Assembly: GCA_012295275.1 (NCBI GenBank)
Contig: CM022665.1
Span: 44,848,652 to 44,868,651, forward strand
Length of the DNA: 20,000 bases
From: Chrysomallon squamiferum
Lineage: Eukaryota; Mollusca; Gastropoda; Neomphalida; Peltospiridae
Direction of reading: 5' to 3'
Shown: one piece after another, positions 9,233 to 19,519 of the stretch
Position numbering within the stretch: position 1 is the first letter of the stretch
How the letters are laid out: each line of letters opens with the position of its first letter
Notes under the pieces: generated by a model
Seen by the model: the letters and a program-made list of their open reading frames with translations, nothing else
Told to the model about the DNA's origin: nothing
Database searches by the model: none
Made by a program: the position numbers and the translations under genes

Positions 9233-9590
9233 ACATTCTTGTCTGTCCATTCAGCCATCCATCCGTCTGTACGTTTATCTATCCATTCTTATATATATCT
9301 GTCTATCTATCTATCTATCTATCTATATATCTATCTATCTATCTATCTGTCTGTCTATCTATCTGTCTGTCTGTTTATCTGTCTGTCTGTCTGTCGTTCT
9401 ATCGTTATATCTTTCTGATTGACTATCTATCTGCTATCTATGGTTATATCGTTATATCTTTATATCTGTTTGAATATCTGTCTGTCTGTCTGTGTATAGA
9501 CCAGTGTGTGTCTGTCTAGCTTCTGGTTGTCTGAGTTTTTTACGTCTGCATCCATTTCATTGCTCCGTGTCTGTCTGTCTGTCTGTCCAC
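9233..9590. repeat. (CTAT/CTGT)n tetranucleotide array
   Basis: CTAT units are purest at about 9300-9350. They mix with CTGT units to about 9405 and again at 9475-9500 and 9568-9590. Ser-Ile-Tyr-Leu frames over it come from the repeat. Confidence 0.9.
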
Positions 9591-9670
9591 CAATCCAACT
9601 GTTGGCAAACATTTAAAACTTCACACATTTAATTATTCAACAACACATACACACTTATAGGCAAATACAC

Positions 9671-9697
9671 CGAGAGAGAGGGAGAAAGGGAGGGAGG

Positions 9698-9761
<64 letters not shown>

Positions 9762-9775
9762 AGACAGAGAGACTA
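9671..9775. repeat. (GGGA)n/(GA)n microsatellite
   Basis: GAGAGAG, then GGGA-type units, then uninterrupted GA from about 9701 to 9759. All purine on the plus strand. Confidence 0.95.
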
Positions 9776-10154
9776 ACAAATCTATTATTTCTCAGAAAAC
9801 ACAAACGGATGCCAAAAACAAACCCACGATTCCAGTCAAACTCGAGTACAGATATAGCATTTCTTTAACAGCAAAACATCACCCAGTTACCGTAACAGTA
9901 GTTCTGAAATTAGCTGAAACCAGATGGGAAAAAGCTTCTTGAGAAAACAATCAATCTTTCTTTTTTTTTTTTTTTCTTGGAACGATCGTGGCGACATTAT
10001 GTACAGTGGACTGTTGGCGATGTTTCAAAGTCTTTGTAATAATATACGTGTAAACTCGTCACTTGTGTTTATCAATCAAATTGTTGGCGTGACAGAAGAG
10101 CAGAGTCTTTTTTATTTTTTATTTTTTATTTTTTTTAAAAGCGCAGTTAAAAGC

Positions 10155-10156
<2 letters not shown>
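9776..10156. other. Unique AT-rich DNA
   Basis: Contains T runs near 9961-9975 and a TTTTTA-type tract near 10108-10137. The frame at 9924-10232 runs straight into the GA repeat and has no recognised domain. Confidence 0.4.

Positions 10157-10222
<66 letters not shown>
10157..10222. repeat. (GA)n microsatellite
   Basis: Thirty-three AG units, followed by purine-rich GAGAAAG-like sequence to about 10470. Confidence 0.97.
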
Positions 10223-10225
<3 letters not shown>

Positions 10226-10536
10226 AAGATAAGAAGTCGGAAGAGAGACGTAATGAGAAAGAGAAGGTAAGAAATTCACAAGGATGAGAGACCATTAACA
10301 AAAACGAAAAGATACGTGACAGATACTTTGACAGACAGACAGAAGCAGAGACGGACATTTAAACTGTCAACATTGGATGATCAGTACATGAAAGAGAAAG
10401 AGAAAGAAAACAAAGAAAGATGGATGAATTAATACATGGATGAAAAAAAAAAAGAGAAAGAAGGGAGTAAAAAGAAAGAAAATCAGAGTAACCAAAAAAA
10501 AAAAACTTTATCCAAATAAAAAAAAAAAAAAAAAAA
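10223..10536. other. Purine-rich filler
   Basis: A- and G-rich sequence with GAAAGAG and AAAGAAAG tracts and A homopolymers near 10442, 10494-10503 and 10519-10536. No gene is visible. Confidence 0.5.
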
Positions 10537-10592
10537 TAATAATAATAATAATAATAATAACAACAGTAATAATAATAATAATAATAACAACA

Positions 10593-10633
<41 letters not shown>
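10537..10633. repeat. (TAA)n microsatellite with CAACAG interruptions
   Basis: TAA triplets interrupted twice by AACAACAG (about 10559 and 10587), so the array has a higher-order duplication. It follows an A homopolymer directly. Confidence 0.95.
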
Positions 10634-10634
<1 letters not shown>

Positions 10635-10821
10635 AGACCTGGCAAGAAAAAGAGAAAAGAAAAAAAAAAAAAAGAAAGAAAATCACACAGAATAATAAAA
10701 ATAAAAGACATGACAAGCAAAACGTAATCTAATTACACATTCTGTATTGCCTAATCGCCCCTGAAAAAATGAATCCTGAGAAAAATCTAACGATCAAGTG
10801 CACAACTAAACCGTTTCTGAG

Positions 10822-10861
<40 letters not shown>
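10822..10861. repeat. Long A homopolymer
   Basis: Forty consecutive A residues, followed by GAAGAAGAAG. The preceding sequence shows no recognisable retroelement 3' end, so I do not call it a retroposon tail. Confidence 0.95.
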
Positions 10862-10863
<2 letters not shown>

Positions 10864-11639
10864 AGAAGAAGAAAAAAAGCAACTGAACTAATAGTTTTAC
10901 CGAAGCCAAACGTGATTTTTTTTTTTTTTTATCTTCTTCTTCCACAATCATTGCATATCAGTTCTTTTTTTTTTTTTTTTTTTCTCGTTTTTGTGCATTT
11001 TCTTCTGTGACATTTCAGCAGTGCATTAAAGTGCAATTTAGGCTAGCACCCTCGATTCGTAATTGGCGCATATGCATAAAAAAGGTCTTGACAATCTTTT
11101 TTATTTTTTTATTTTTTTATTATTTTTTTTTTTTTCAACGCAGCTTATTTCGCTGGGACCAGTAACAGCCTCGTTTTCGAGCGGAGAACGAACCCTCGAG
11201 AGCAACTTCAGTTGAACAGCTGTCCGTGATATCAAAGAGTTGTTATTTTAGATTGCCGCTTCAGGTGCCTTCGTTTCCAGACCAGTAGAAAGGTCTTCTT
11301 CTTCTTCTTCATTTTTTTTCCCCCATGTAAGAATTGTTCCTTAATTGTTGAAAGCAGAGGGGAAATAAAAAAAAAAAAAAAAAAAAAAAAGAACGAGAGA
11401 AAGAGCTGAATCCCATTTGCACGAATGTTTCTGAAAATCGCTGAGTTGATGTGACTGAAGGATAGATAATATTTTTATAAGCAGTCGTTATGATCGTGAA
11501 GGTTCAAGCATGCCTGTCGTGGTCAGAATTCACATTTTTTTTTTTTTTTTTTTTCAGTCGCGTCCGTGATAAGTTAAATGTTAAATGATTTCCCTAGGTC
11601 GTATAGATTATTATTTATCATCATCATCATCATCATTGC

Positions 11640-11640
<1 letters not shown>
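10862..11640. other. Mixed unique DNA and T/A homopolymers
   Basis: T runs at about 10918-10930, 10966-10983 and 11535-11554; an A run at about 11369-11390; (TTC)n near 11295-11310. Unique, somewhat CpG-containing islands lie at 11020-11090 and 11140-11290. No gene is recognised. Confidence 0.45.

Positions 11641-11677
<37 letters not shown>
11641..11677. repeat. (ATT)n microsatellite
   Basis: About twelve ATT triplets, preceded by (CAT)n at about 11620-11635. Confidence 0.92.
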
Positions 11678-11678
<1 letters not shown>

Positions 11679-11699
11679 ACTCTTTACTTACTAGCCAAA

Positions 11700-11955
11700 G
11701 GAGAATAATATATTCATATCATGAACGTACGAAAGAATAAAAAGGAAATATTAAAATACTTATAAGAAAAAAGAAAGAACAAACGATTAAAAAGATATAA
11801 AACGGAATAAAAAAAGAAAAAAAAAAGGGGGCTGAAAATAGAATGAATAAAGAAAGAAGTAAGGAAGAAAAGAAAAAAAAGAAAAAAGGAAAGAAATACG
11901 AAAAAAAAAAAAAAAAAAAAAAGAAAAATAAGAAAGAAAAAAGAAGAAAACTGGC
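11700..11955. repeat. A/G-rich low-complexity tract
   Basis: GAAA-, AAAG- and A-homopolymer-rich sequence with almost no pyrimidines from about 11800 to 11950. No open frame is believable. Confidence 0.75.
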
Positions 11956-12280
11956 TTAAAACTTTAAATAAATATGTGAGACGGAATTTTAGACGTGGTC
12001 TATTATTAGATCAAATTTCCAAATGACCTCAAGGTTGACGTCAGTGTTCGTCGGCTTATCTCGTGTTTTGTACGAACTTGTATTAAAATATCCGAAAATT
12101 AACGAAATACGTAGACGCAGACCAAGCGACAATGATGGTTCATAATAGCTTCCAAAAGAGGTTCAAGCCTGCAAGCGTTTTTGGTTTGTTTTCTAGAAAA
12201 TTCTTTGACGTTTTCCGACGAAAAATGTTCAGATTAATACCGTCACCTTTTCTTTAATTCCTGAATTTCACTTTCATTTC
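11956..12280. other. Unique stretch, no supported gene
   Basis: Non-repetitive sequence of mixed composition. I see no frame, splice pattern or repeat relation to other parts of the window. Confidence 0.4.
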
Positions 12281-12890
12281 ATATTTTCCTCTTTTTTTTT
12301 TTTTTTTTTAATTCTCGTATTTTCATTACTTTACTTCGTTGTTGTTATTCTAGGTTATTATTTTTATATATTTATTATTATTAATATTGTTTTCCCTTTT
12401 CTCATATTAATTTTTTTTTGTATTAATTATTTTATTTTATTTTTATCTTCTTTTTTTTTTTTTTTTTGTCCTACTTCATTTTTTTATTATCAAAAAAAAA
12501 AAAAAAAAAAAAAATAAAATTATATAATGAATTCCGTTTTTGGGATAACCTATTTTTATTTTGTTTCTCATTCTTTTTTCTTTCTTTTTTTTTTTTTTCG
12601 ATTTTTTATTTTTATATTATTTTTTAAATATTATATTTCGTTTCATTTACCCACGTCCATACGATAATTTTACAATGTCGTACAAGGACAAGTGTATTTA
12701 TGTAGACGAAATTTGCAAATTGACAACGGACAAGGATCGGTCATTTTTTATTTTTTATTTTTTTTTTTTCTATATCGGTAAACCCTCAGGCCAGGTTGCT
12801 AATAACATGAAAACAGAAATAAAAAAAAAAAAAAAAAAAAATAAAAAATAAAATAAAAAAATAAAAATTAAGAAAAAAAAAAGGACTGCA
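12281..12890. repeat. T- and A-homopolymer-rich low-complexity region
   Basis: T runs at about 12292-12309, 12451-12467 and 12586-12598; A runs at about 12492-12514 and 12822-12840. A short unique segment lies at 12640-12740. The frame at 12561-12851 is mostly Phe and Lys homopolymer and is not a gene. Confidence 0.75.
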
Positions 12891-13133
12891 AGGTTTAAAT
12901 AACTCAAAGATTACATTTCTAACTGAAGAAAGTACAAAAAGAGGTCTTAAATTTCAGTCAGATGTCAAATATTCTAAAATATTGAGAAAATGAATGGGGG
13001 AAAAGAAAAAAAAATAAATATAATAAAGACGTGAAATATCGAAAATAAAATCTTTAATAGTGAAATTTGAAAAGAAAGACAGGAAAGTTATGACTGGGAG
13101 TGAAAAGAAAGGAAGAAAGATAAATGGAAGAGA

Positions 13134-13136
<3 letters not shown>

Positions 13137-13206
<70 letters not shown>

Positions 13207-13225
13207 TGTGTGTGTGTGTGTGTGT
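13137..13225. repeat. (GA)n-(GT)n compound microsatellite
   Basis: GA units to about 13204, then TG units to about 13225. Confidence 0.96.
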
Positions 13226-13965
<740 letters not shown>

Positions 13966-14033
13966 CTCTCACTCTCACTCACTCGCTCACTCACTCACTC
14001 ACTGACTCGCTCACTCGCTCGCTCATTCACTCG
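13966..14033. repeat. (CACT/CGCT)n tetranucleotide array
   Basis: About sixteen CACT-type units with CGCT and GACT variants. Confidence 0.9.
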
Positions 14034-14280
14034 ACAAGACAAGTCATTTTGAGACGAATGACGTGCTTCTTCTTCATCGTCAAAATTGATCATCGCAAAC
14101 AGAAAACAACAGGGCGGGTGTGCTGCTGGTGGTGGAGGTTAGGGGGGGAAGGAAAAGGGGAAGGGGAGGTTGTGAAATGAAGGGAGGGGAAGGGAAGCGA
14201 GCGAGCGAGGTTGTGGAAATAAAATCTACATCTCAGATTAAGCTCCTAGACTTCGCGGCTTCGCGATTTCTGGTAGGACA

Positions 14281-14580
14281 AGCTAGAAAGAAATTCATCC
14301 AGCTCTTGAAATTCAAAGCTCGTATTTCCCGTTCTAGAAAGAACCCATCCAGCCGCGGTGACGTCGGACAACGTAAAAATGACCGTTAGTTAAGCTTTCC
14401 GCGTCAACGCTTTGACACTGTTCAAAGCTTACGGCGTGTATTTTCCCGTTCTAGAAAGAACCCACCCAGCCGTGGTGAAGTCGAGTTACTTGCCGAGTCA
14501 AATGACCATTAGTTGATATTCCGCGTCAACGGTTTAGCATTGCGTCTTTCAGTTCACTGCATTATTTCCCGTTCTAGTCA
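14281..14580. repeat. About 120-bp tandem repeat, two full copies plus partial ends
   Basis: TTTCCCGTTCTAG begins at 14325, 14442 and 14565 (117 and 123 bp apart). The full copies share GAAAGAACCCAYCCAGCCG, AATGACCRTTAGTT and TTCCGCGTCAACG. A shortened copy precedes them (GCTAGAAAGAA at 14282, then AAATTCAAAGCTCGTAT), and a truncated one follows. Confidence 0.88.
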
Positions 14581-14657
14581 GTGCGCCATTAATATGAGAT
14601 TACAGCATTAAGGGAAGAGGCAGATAAAAAAAGACTGCTAGTTAATAATATAGATGA

Positions 14658-14658
<1 letters not shown>

Positions 14659-14696
<38 letters not shown>

Positions 14697-14697
14697 T
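14659..14697. repeat. (TTA)n microsatellite
   Basis: About twelve uninterrupted TTA triplets after a short T run. Confidence 0.95.
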
Positions 14698-14729
14698 AAT
14701 ATAATGATTATTAAAGAACCCTCAATCCA

Positions 14730-14905
14730 TACACACATACATACATACATACATACAAACACACATATATATACATATATACATACATACATACACACAT
14801 ACATACATAAATACACAATACATACATACATACATACATACATACATACATACATACATACATACATACACATACACACACATATATTAATGCATGCACA
14901 CACAC
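14730..14905. repeat. (CATA)n array
   Basis: CATA tetramers with CACA and TATA interruptions. The purest block is about 14820-14868. Frames on both strands (Ile-His-Thr-Tyr and Met-Tyr-Val-Cys) are artefacts. Confidence 0.94.
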
Positions 14906-15610
14906 AATGCTTTAATAGATAATGACTCTAATTTATTCCACAGTAGAAAAAAAAGTTAACTTTTATCTAAATATGCTTGTTATTTGATTACATTAAATGT
15001 TCAGTAAAACAAAAAATATCAGACATTTGCATTACCTAGCCAATGTAGATTGTCGGTAATTAATATTAATACTGTTTCAAACAGTAAATAACTACTAGAC
15101 GTCTGTCGTGACTGACTTTGTAAAGGTTTCGCAGTTATACGTAAAAAGAAATATGACCCAACATAATGTGGTAAAAAATTATATCCAGATAAACCTTGGC
15201 AAAAATAATACGCAATGAAAAACTGCAGCAGGATCGCATGAAATAATTGAGATACATCTGCAAGAAAAAATATCACCGCACTTTATTACAAATCCATTAT
15301 CAATGAAGTTTAACTTTCCAGAAGAGTTTCGGAACGTAATAAGTTTATACATATTCATGAAGTTTATAAATTTCCGACAGTTCGTATATTTACGATGTTC
15401 ACTATGGTATCACAAAGAAACAAAAAAAAAAAAAAAATTTTAATAATATGGTTTAATGAATAATTGGTTAAAAAAAAGATTTAATAACTGTATTTTATGG
15501 AATAATGGAGTATTTTGTAAAGAAATGCAGTATTAATATTTTAAAAGGGAACAAAAAACGTAAAATATATATTGATTTTTAAATATTGAAGATTTGCATA
15601 AATGGATCTT
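14906..15610. other. Unique AT-rich DNA
   Basis: Contains a 17-bp perfect inverted repeat TACTGTTTCAAACAGTA at 15070-15086 and an A run near 15423-15437. An 85-codon minus-strand frame at 15019-15276 is hydrophobic but has no recognisable domain, and I do not call it a gene. Confidence 0.4.
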
Positions 15611-15624
15611 GATGTTAATAATGA

Positions 15625-15780
15625 TAATTATCACAATAACAATAACAACAATAATAACAATAACAAGAATAATAACAATAATAACAATAACAATAATAAC
15701 AACAACAACAACAACAACAATAATAACAGCAACAACAATAACAATATAATAACAACATCAGCAACAACAACAGCAATAAA
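15625..15780. repeat. (AAC/AAT)n trinucleotide array
   Basis: Alternating AAT and AAC triplets with a pure AAC block at about 15698-15720. The poly-Asn reading (15602-15925) is a repeat artefact, not a prion-like protein that I can support. Confidence 0.93.
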
Positions 15781-15814
15781 AATGGCTATGATAATAAATA
15801 AATACAATAAGAGC

Positions 15815-15982
15815 AAAAAGAGAAGGATGATGATGATGATGATAAATAACAGTAAGAAGAAGAGAAAAAAAGAGACAATGAAGATTATAATAATATCAAT
15901 GATGATGGTGAATGCTCATAAATGAAAAGAAGAAGAAGAAGAAGAAGAAGAAGAAAGAAAGAAAGAAAAAAAAAAAAAAAAA
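15815..15982. repeat. (ATG)n, (GAA)n and A-run compound zone
   Basis: ATG triplets at about 15826-15842, GAA triplets at about 15928-15954, GAAA units, then an A run at about 15965-15982. Confidence 0.88.
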
Positions 15983-17229
15983 CCAAGTGTAAAGCCAATA
16001 GAAGATCCTAATACACGATACATCCACTCGAAAATTACATAAACAAAAGTTAATCGCTTGATACGAAACAATCCGAAGAACGTGTCGAATGACACACAAC
16101 AAAATTTCCAGCTCGCTAACGTACTGATTTGAAAGAAAATTCGGTTACGCGTCTAGACTCAGATTTCAAGTCACAAGCTGAGAGCTGTCACAGTTCTTTG
16201 GATCGCTGTCAAATTTAGTTTAATTTAGGGTCAAACTGCCAAAAAAAAAAAAAACACGTTATTACAGTAACGTGTCTCCTTGTATTCTCGACAGCCTCCC
16301 AAATTCGATCAACGTATTTTTTTTTTTTTTTTTTTTTTTTTTTGCACTGGGCGAGTGGAGTCAAAAAAAAAAATTTGTTACTGAAAAGAGTTGCGAAACG
16401 AAATGAAAATATATACATTTGCAAATGGATGCTGGTATGTTGTGGGTGAAAGAAACACGTCTTGAAATTAAGGACGTCGTTCATAGAAGCGTTATTCTTC
16501 CAAGATGTTTCCACTGAAATTAAATTTTAAAAAATAAAAAAAAATAAAATAAAAAATCGGTCATGGTGAATGATGGTAGATTTCAGAGACGTCAGTAATA
16601 TTAGTTTATTTTTGTGTGTTGACGTCTCTGTGTCGGTAACGAGGATGGAAATACGTCGGCTGCTTTCTCATAAGAAGATGACAGACATTTGCACGGACGG
16701 AAACTATTCCGCGAGAAATCGAGACTAAAGTCTAGCTGAATTTCACTCACTTTTGATTTTTATGGAATTTTTCTTTTTTTTCACTTCGCTTCATTTATAT
16801 ATTTTTATTTTTTTATTTTTTTTTATTTTGATTAACAGCTTGATGGATTATTAATTTATTCACATTTCAAAAAAAGAGAGACGGACATACACACTTTATA
16901 TATCATTTCACACGATCAAAAAAACTCACATCCACGTCCATTTCAAACTATAAACTGACTCGCTCGCTGGTGAATTACTGAACTGATGAATTAATGTATG
17001 CAGGTATATTTTCATAGCGGCCTTTCAACGTATACTTTGTCAGTTTTGGCTAACGACAGACAACACAGCGCTACAGAACTTCGATTAATTTTCTGTCATC
17101 TCGCAAGCCATGGATGTCAAACATTTGGTAATTGTGACACATCCCGTATTCAGTGAAATCACGCTGCGCTTTTCCATTAAGGGCAAAGTCGTGTACATGC
17201 ATATTACACTCACTAATACAGTGAACAAT
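15983..17229. other. Long unique stretch with no supported gene
   Basis: About 1.2 kb with A/T runs at about 16242-16254, 16317-16343 and 16366-16374. A perfect 11-bp inverted repeat pairs CAGAGACGTCA (16584-16594) with TGACGTCTCTG (16620-16630). The minus-strand frame at 16215-16514 is split by Lys/Phe homopolymers. No domain or RNA gene is recognised. Confidence 0.4.
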
Positions 17230-17685
17230 ACACAGCACAGTTTATGATCTACTAATATATATGTATATTATATTCACTTTCCCGTAAACCAAAATACTGC
17301 ATGATCTACCGTTGATATACGTATATAGTACATGTTAACTTTCCCTCAAACAAGAACAATAGTGTACGTGTATATTATAATACAATAGAACAGTATACAG
17401 CACAGTTTGTGTTGTACTAGTATATATGTATATTATATTCACTTTCCCGAAAACCAAAATACTGCATGATCTACGACTGATATACGAATCTATATTACAA
17501 TAAATTTCCCTCAAACCATGACAATAGTGTATATTATGTTCACAGTCACATACAGCAGAAGAGTATACAGCGTATTCTATGTTGTACTAATATATATATA
17601 TATATACTAGTATATATATATATATATATATATATATAACAGAACAATAATAAAACATTGTCTATATTCATATTGCACTAGTATG

Positions 17686-17714
17686 TCAAGAGTTTGGTTC
17701 CAAAACGCTATAAA
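17686..17714 (+). repeat. Left terminal inverted repeat of the short element
   Basis: Begins TCAAGAGTTTGG and contains AAAACGC at 17702-17708. It pairs with 17915-17943. Confidence 0.7.
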
Positions 17715-17914
17715 TCCATTTTCTTTGTTTTTGAGAAAAATGACTATTTCTGCTCTGGCGTTTATAACGTTTTGCAACGAGAGTCTAGTCTACTACTGCG
17801 TAGATCAGCGGTGAATATAGAATTCTGGGAAAAAATGACTATGGGGCGTTGAAAAGCCGTCAAATGCTGAACTTTTGGTGGCGTTTTTTGGTTTTTAAAT
17901 TTTGATTTTTCGCG

Positions 17915-17943
17915 TTTATCGCGTTTTCGAATTAAAGTCTTCA
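17915..17943 (-). repeat. Right terminal inverted repeat of the short element
   Basis: On the minus strand it begins TGAAGACTTTAA and contains AAAACGC (plus-strand GCGTTTT at 17921-17927). Confidence 0.7.
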
Positions 17944-18090
17944 TATGTTTATTACGTTCACTTTCCCATACAACAGAACAATATACAGCGAGGTCTGTGT
18001 TGTACTAGTATATATATATATATATTACATTCACTCTCCCATATAAGAAAACAACATACGGCATAGTCTATAATGTAATGGTAACAGAAC

Positions 18091-18393
18091 ACTGGTTTGA
18101 ATGGGAAAAAAGTACCAACAGGGCATCGACGAACAGGTAACAAAGACTGACCAAAAGAAAATTCAGATTTACTCTTGTGACAGCTGTTATACTATTTTAT
18201 ATCGGTCATCAAACACGAATTTGCTCAGATACTCGAAAGTTTTTCTTTCATTCTGCCTACGACCTCCTTTACCAACACTCGGTTTGCTCAAGTACGAAAT
18301 GCTGACAGCCCAAGTTAGAACTAGAACACTTGATCAGTTCCGCTCTGTAAGAAACAGTAACGACGAAATCACGTGACAAACACGAGTGTTATT
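18091..18393. other. Unique stretch, no recognised gene
   Basis: The frame at 18101-18376 (91 codons) is of ordinary complexity but matches no family I know, so it stays uncalled. Its right edge holds the first copy of a sequence repeated at 18574-18620. Confidence 0.35.
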
Positions 18394-18449
18394 GGTCTAA
18401 TACACACTTCCCAGCTGGTCTAATACACACTTCCCAGCTGGTCTAATAT
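18394..18449. repeat. 23-bp direct tandem repeat, 2.4 copies
   Basis: GGTCTAATACACACTTCCCAGCT occurs in full at 18394 and 18417 with no mismatch (first twenty bases GGTCTAATACACACTTCCCA), and the third copy stops after GGTCTAATA. Perfect identity suggests a recent duplication. Confidence 0.95.
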
Positions 18450-18710
18450 TATTTTAACGATTATTTCGTGTAATACTGGTAAATTTATTAAAACTCCAAC
18501 AGCCTTTCTTTTCAAACTGAGATTTAATTCTTCCTAACTGGGCGACGTAGAAATGATTACAAACTATGAATAATAAGAAACAGAAACACCAACGACGAAA
18601 TAGCATGACAAACACGAGTTGTTTTAATCACTAATGAAATGTTTTATATTAAAAGGGACGTTTGATCGTCAAGCTACATCTTGCCCATTTCGTTTTTGTT
18701 TCGTTCTTTC

Positions 18711-18713
<3 letters not shown>
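18450..18713. other. Unique stretch with a repeated segment
   Basis: TAAGAAACAG, AACGACGAAAT and TGACAAACACGAG at 18574-18620 repeat, in the same order, the segment at 18348-18390. The rest is unique with no recognised gene. Confidence 0.45.
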
Positions 18714-18790
<77 letters not shown>

Positions 18791-18825
18791 CCTCTCTCTC
18801 CCTTTCTCCCTCCCTCACTCTCTCT
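18714..18825. repeat. (TC)n microsatellite with C-rich end
   Basis: About 36 TC units to 18787, then CCCCTCTCTCTCCC-type sequence. This is the only long pyrimidine dinucleotide array on the plus strand. Confidence 0.96.
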
Positions 18826-19026
18826 GTAACTCAAGAATCTTGCATTTCTGTCAGCTTCGCGAATAACATTATCTCTCTCTCTCTCTCTTTCCAGACTCGG
18901 CGAGGAAACACGAGACGATCTTTTTGGTGCTGTCTGCCACGCCGACTAACAACGGTGGGGGGGGATCGCAGCTTGAGTGACAGCAGCAGGAATGATTATG
19001 ACGTCTTCACAATGGCCGACACCGAG

Positions 19027-19030
<4 letters not shown>
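18826..19030. other. Unique segment between facing (TC)n and (GA)n arrays
   Basis: Contains a strong splice-acceptor-like sequence (CT-rich tract and TTTCCAG at about 18871-18894), a G run at 18956-18964, TGACGTC at 18999-19005 and an ATG in good context (CACAATGGCC, ATG at 19012-19014). The reading after that ATG is MADTELRERE, running into the GA repeat. It could be an exon start, but nothing proves it. Confidence 0.3.

Positions 19031-19123
<93 letters not shown>
19031..19123. repeat. (GA)n microsatellite
   Basis: About 46 uninterrupted GA units. It is complementary in orientation to the (TC)n at 18714-18787, about 245 bp away. Confidence 0.97.
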
Positions 19124-19124
<1 letters not shown>

Positions 19125-19450
19125 CAGTCCTCGGCTGAGAAATGTGATGGGGGAAGATAGCGCTAAGATCTGACTGAATTCTCGGCACACGGCGAGTGTC
19201 AGAGGAACTGTCAGAGCTTCTGTCAGAACAGCGGCTTCTCGCGGCGGCATCGAGGATTATAAAAAAAAAAAAGTGTTGAATATGAATCGAGTTTCTGTCA
19301 TGGCTAGTTTCTCTTATTTCTGTTTATTTTATTTTTTTATTTATTTTTTAGTTTTTGCTTTAGAGATTTAGAGTATTCGAGTCTATGGAGCTGACAGACA
19401 TCATTATGGTCAAGAGAAAATTTAATTGCATGAATGAGTGATGTGGTGAT
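19124..19450. other. Unique stretch
   Basis: Moderate GC to about 19250, with three CTGTCAGA/GTGTCAGA copies at 19196-19228, then an A run (19261-19271) and T-rich sequence. No gene is recognised. Confidence 0.4.
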
Positions 19451-19519
19451 AAAAAAATATATATATAAATATATATACGGCATGATAAAAAGAAGAAATT
19501 TGTTTTAGACGATTCAGTA

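Larger units (their letters stand above)
17686..17943. mobile_element. Short non-autonomous DNA transposon (MITE-like) with 29-bp TIRs
   Basis: The left end (17686-17714) and the reverse complement of the right end (17915-17943) match at 23 of 29 positions, including AAAACGC and ATAAA cores. TATG flanks both ends (17682-17685 and 17944-17947), consistent with a TATG or TA target duplication. The element sits inside one unit of the surrounding tandem array, which resumes after it. It is 258 bp and has no coding capacity. GCGTTTAT recurs internally at 17758 and 17912, and GAAAAATGACTAT occurs twice (17735 and 17830). The superfamily is not identifiable from this copy alone. Confidence 0.72.
17230..18090. 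repeat. About 165-170-bp tandem repeat array interrupted by an insertion
   Basis: Units carry CAGCACAGTTT or a variant, TGTACTAGTATATATGTATA, TTCACTTTCCC and AAACCAAAATACTGCATG. The first anchor falls at 17233, 17398 and 17568 (165 and 170 bp apart), and a further copy resumes at about 17948-18060. Each unit has two related halves, since TTCACTTTCCC (17273, 17438) is followed about 62 bp later by TTAACTTTCCC or ATTTCCC. AT dinucleotides have expanded at 17590-17637 and 18010-18025. Confidence 0.85.

Noticed and set aside
10822-10861. A homopolymer as a retroposon poly(A) tail
   Set aside because: No upstream SINE, LINE or processed-gene sequence and no target duplication around it. A runs are common throughout this region.
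15070-15086. 17-bp perfect inverted repeat as a terminator or regulatory hairpin
   Set aside because: There is no T run or gene end next to it, and short palindromes of this kind are expected by chance in 20 kb of AT-rich DNA.
15602-15925. Asn-rich frame like a prion-like domain
   Set aside because: It is produced by the AAC/AAT repeat, and the flanking sequence is equally low-complexity.
18634-19173. 179-codon open frame, one of the two longest in the window
   Set aside because: More than half is Ser-Leu and Arg-Glu from the TC and GA microsatellites, and the unique middle part resembles no known domain. Only the weaker exon possibility from 19012 is kept as a finding.
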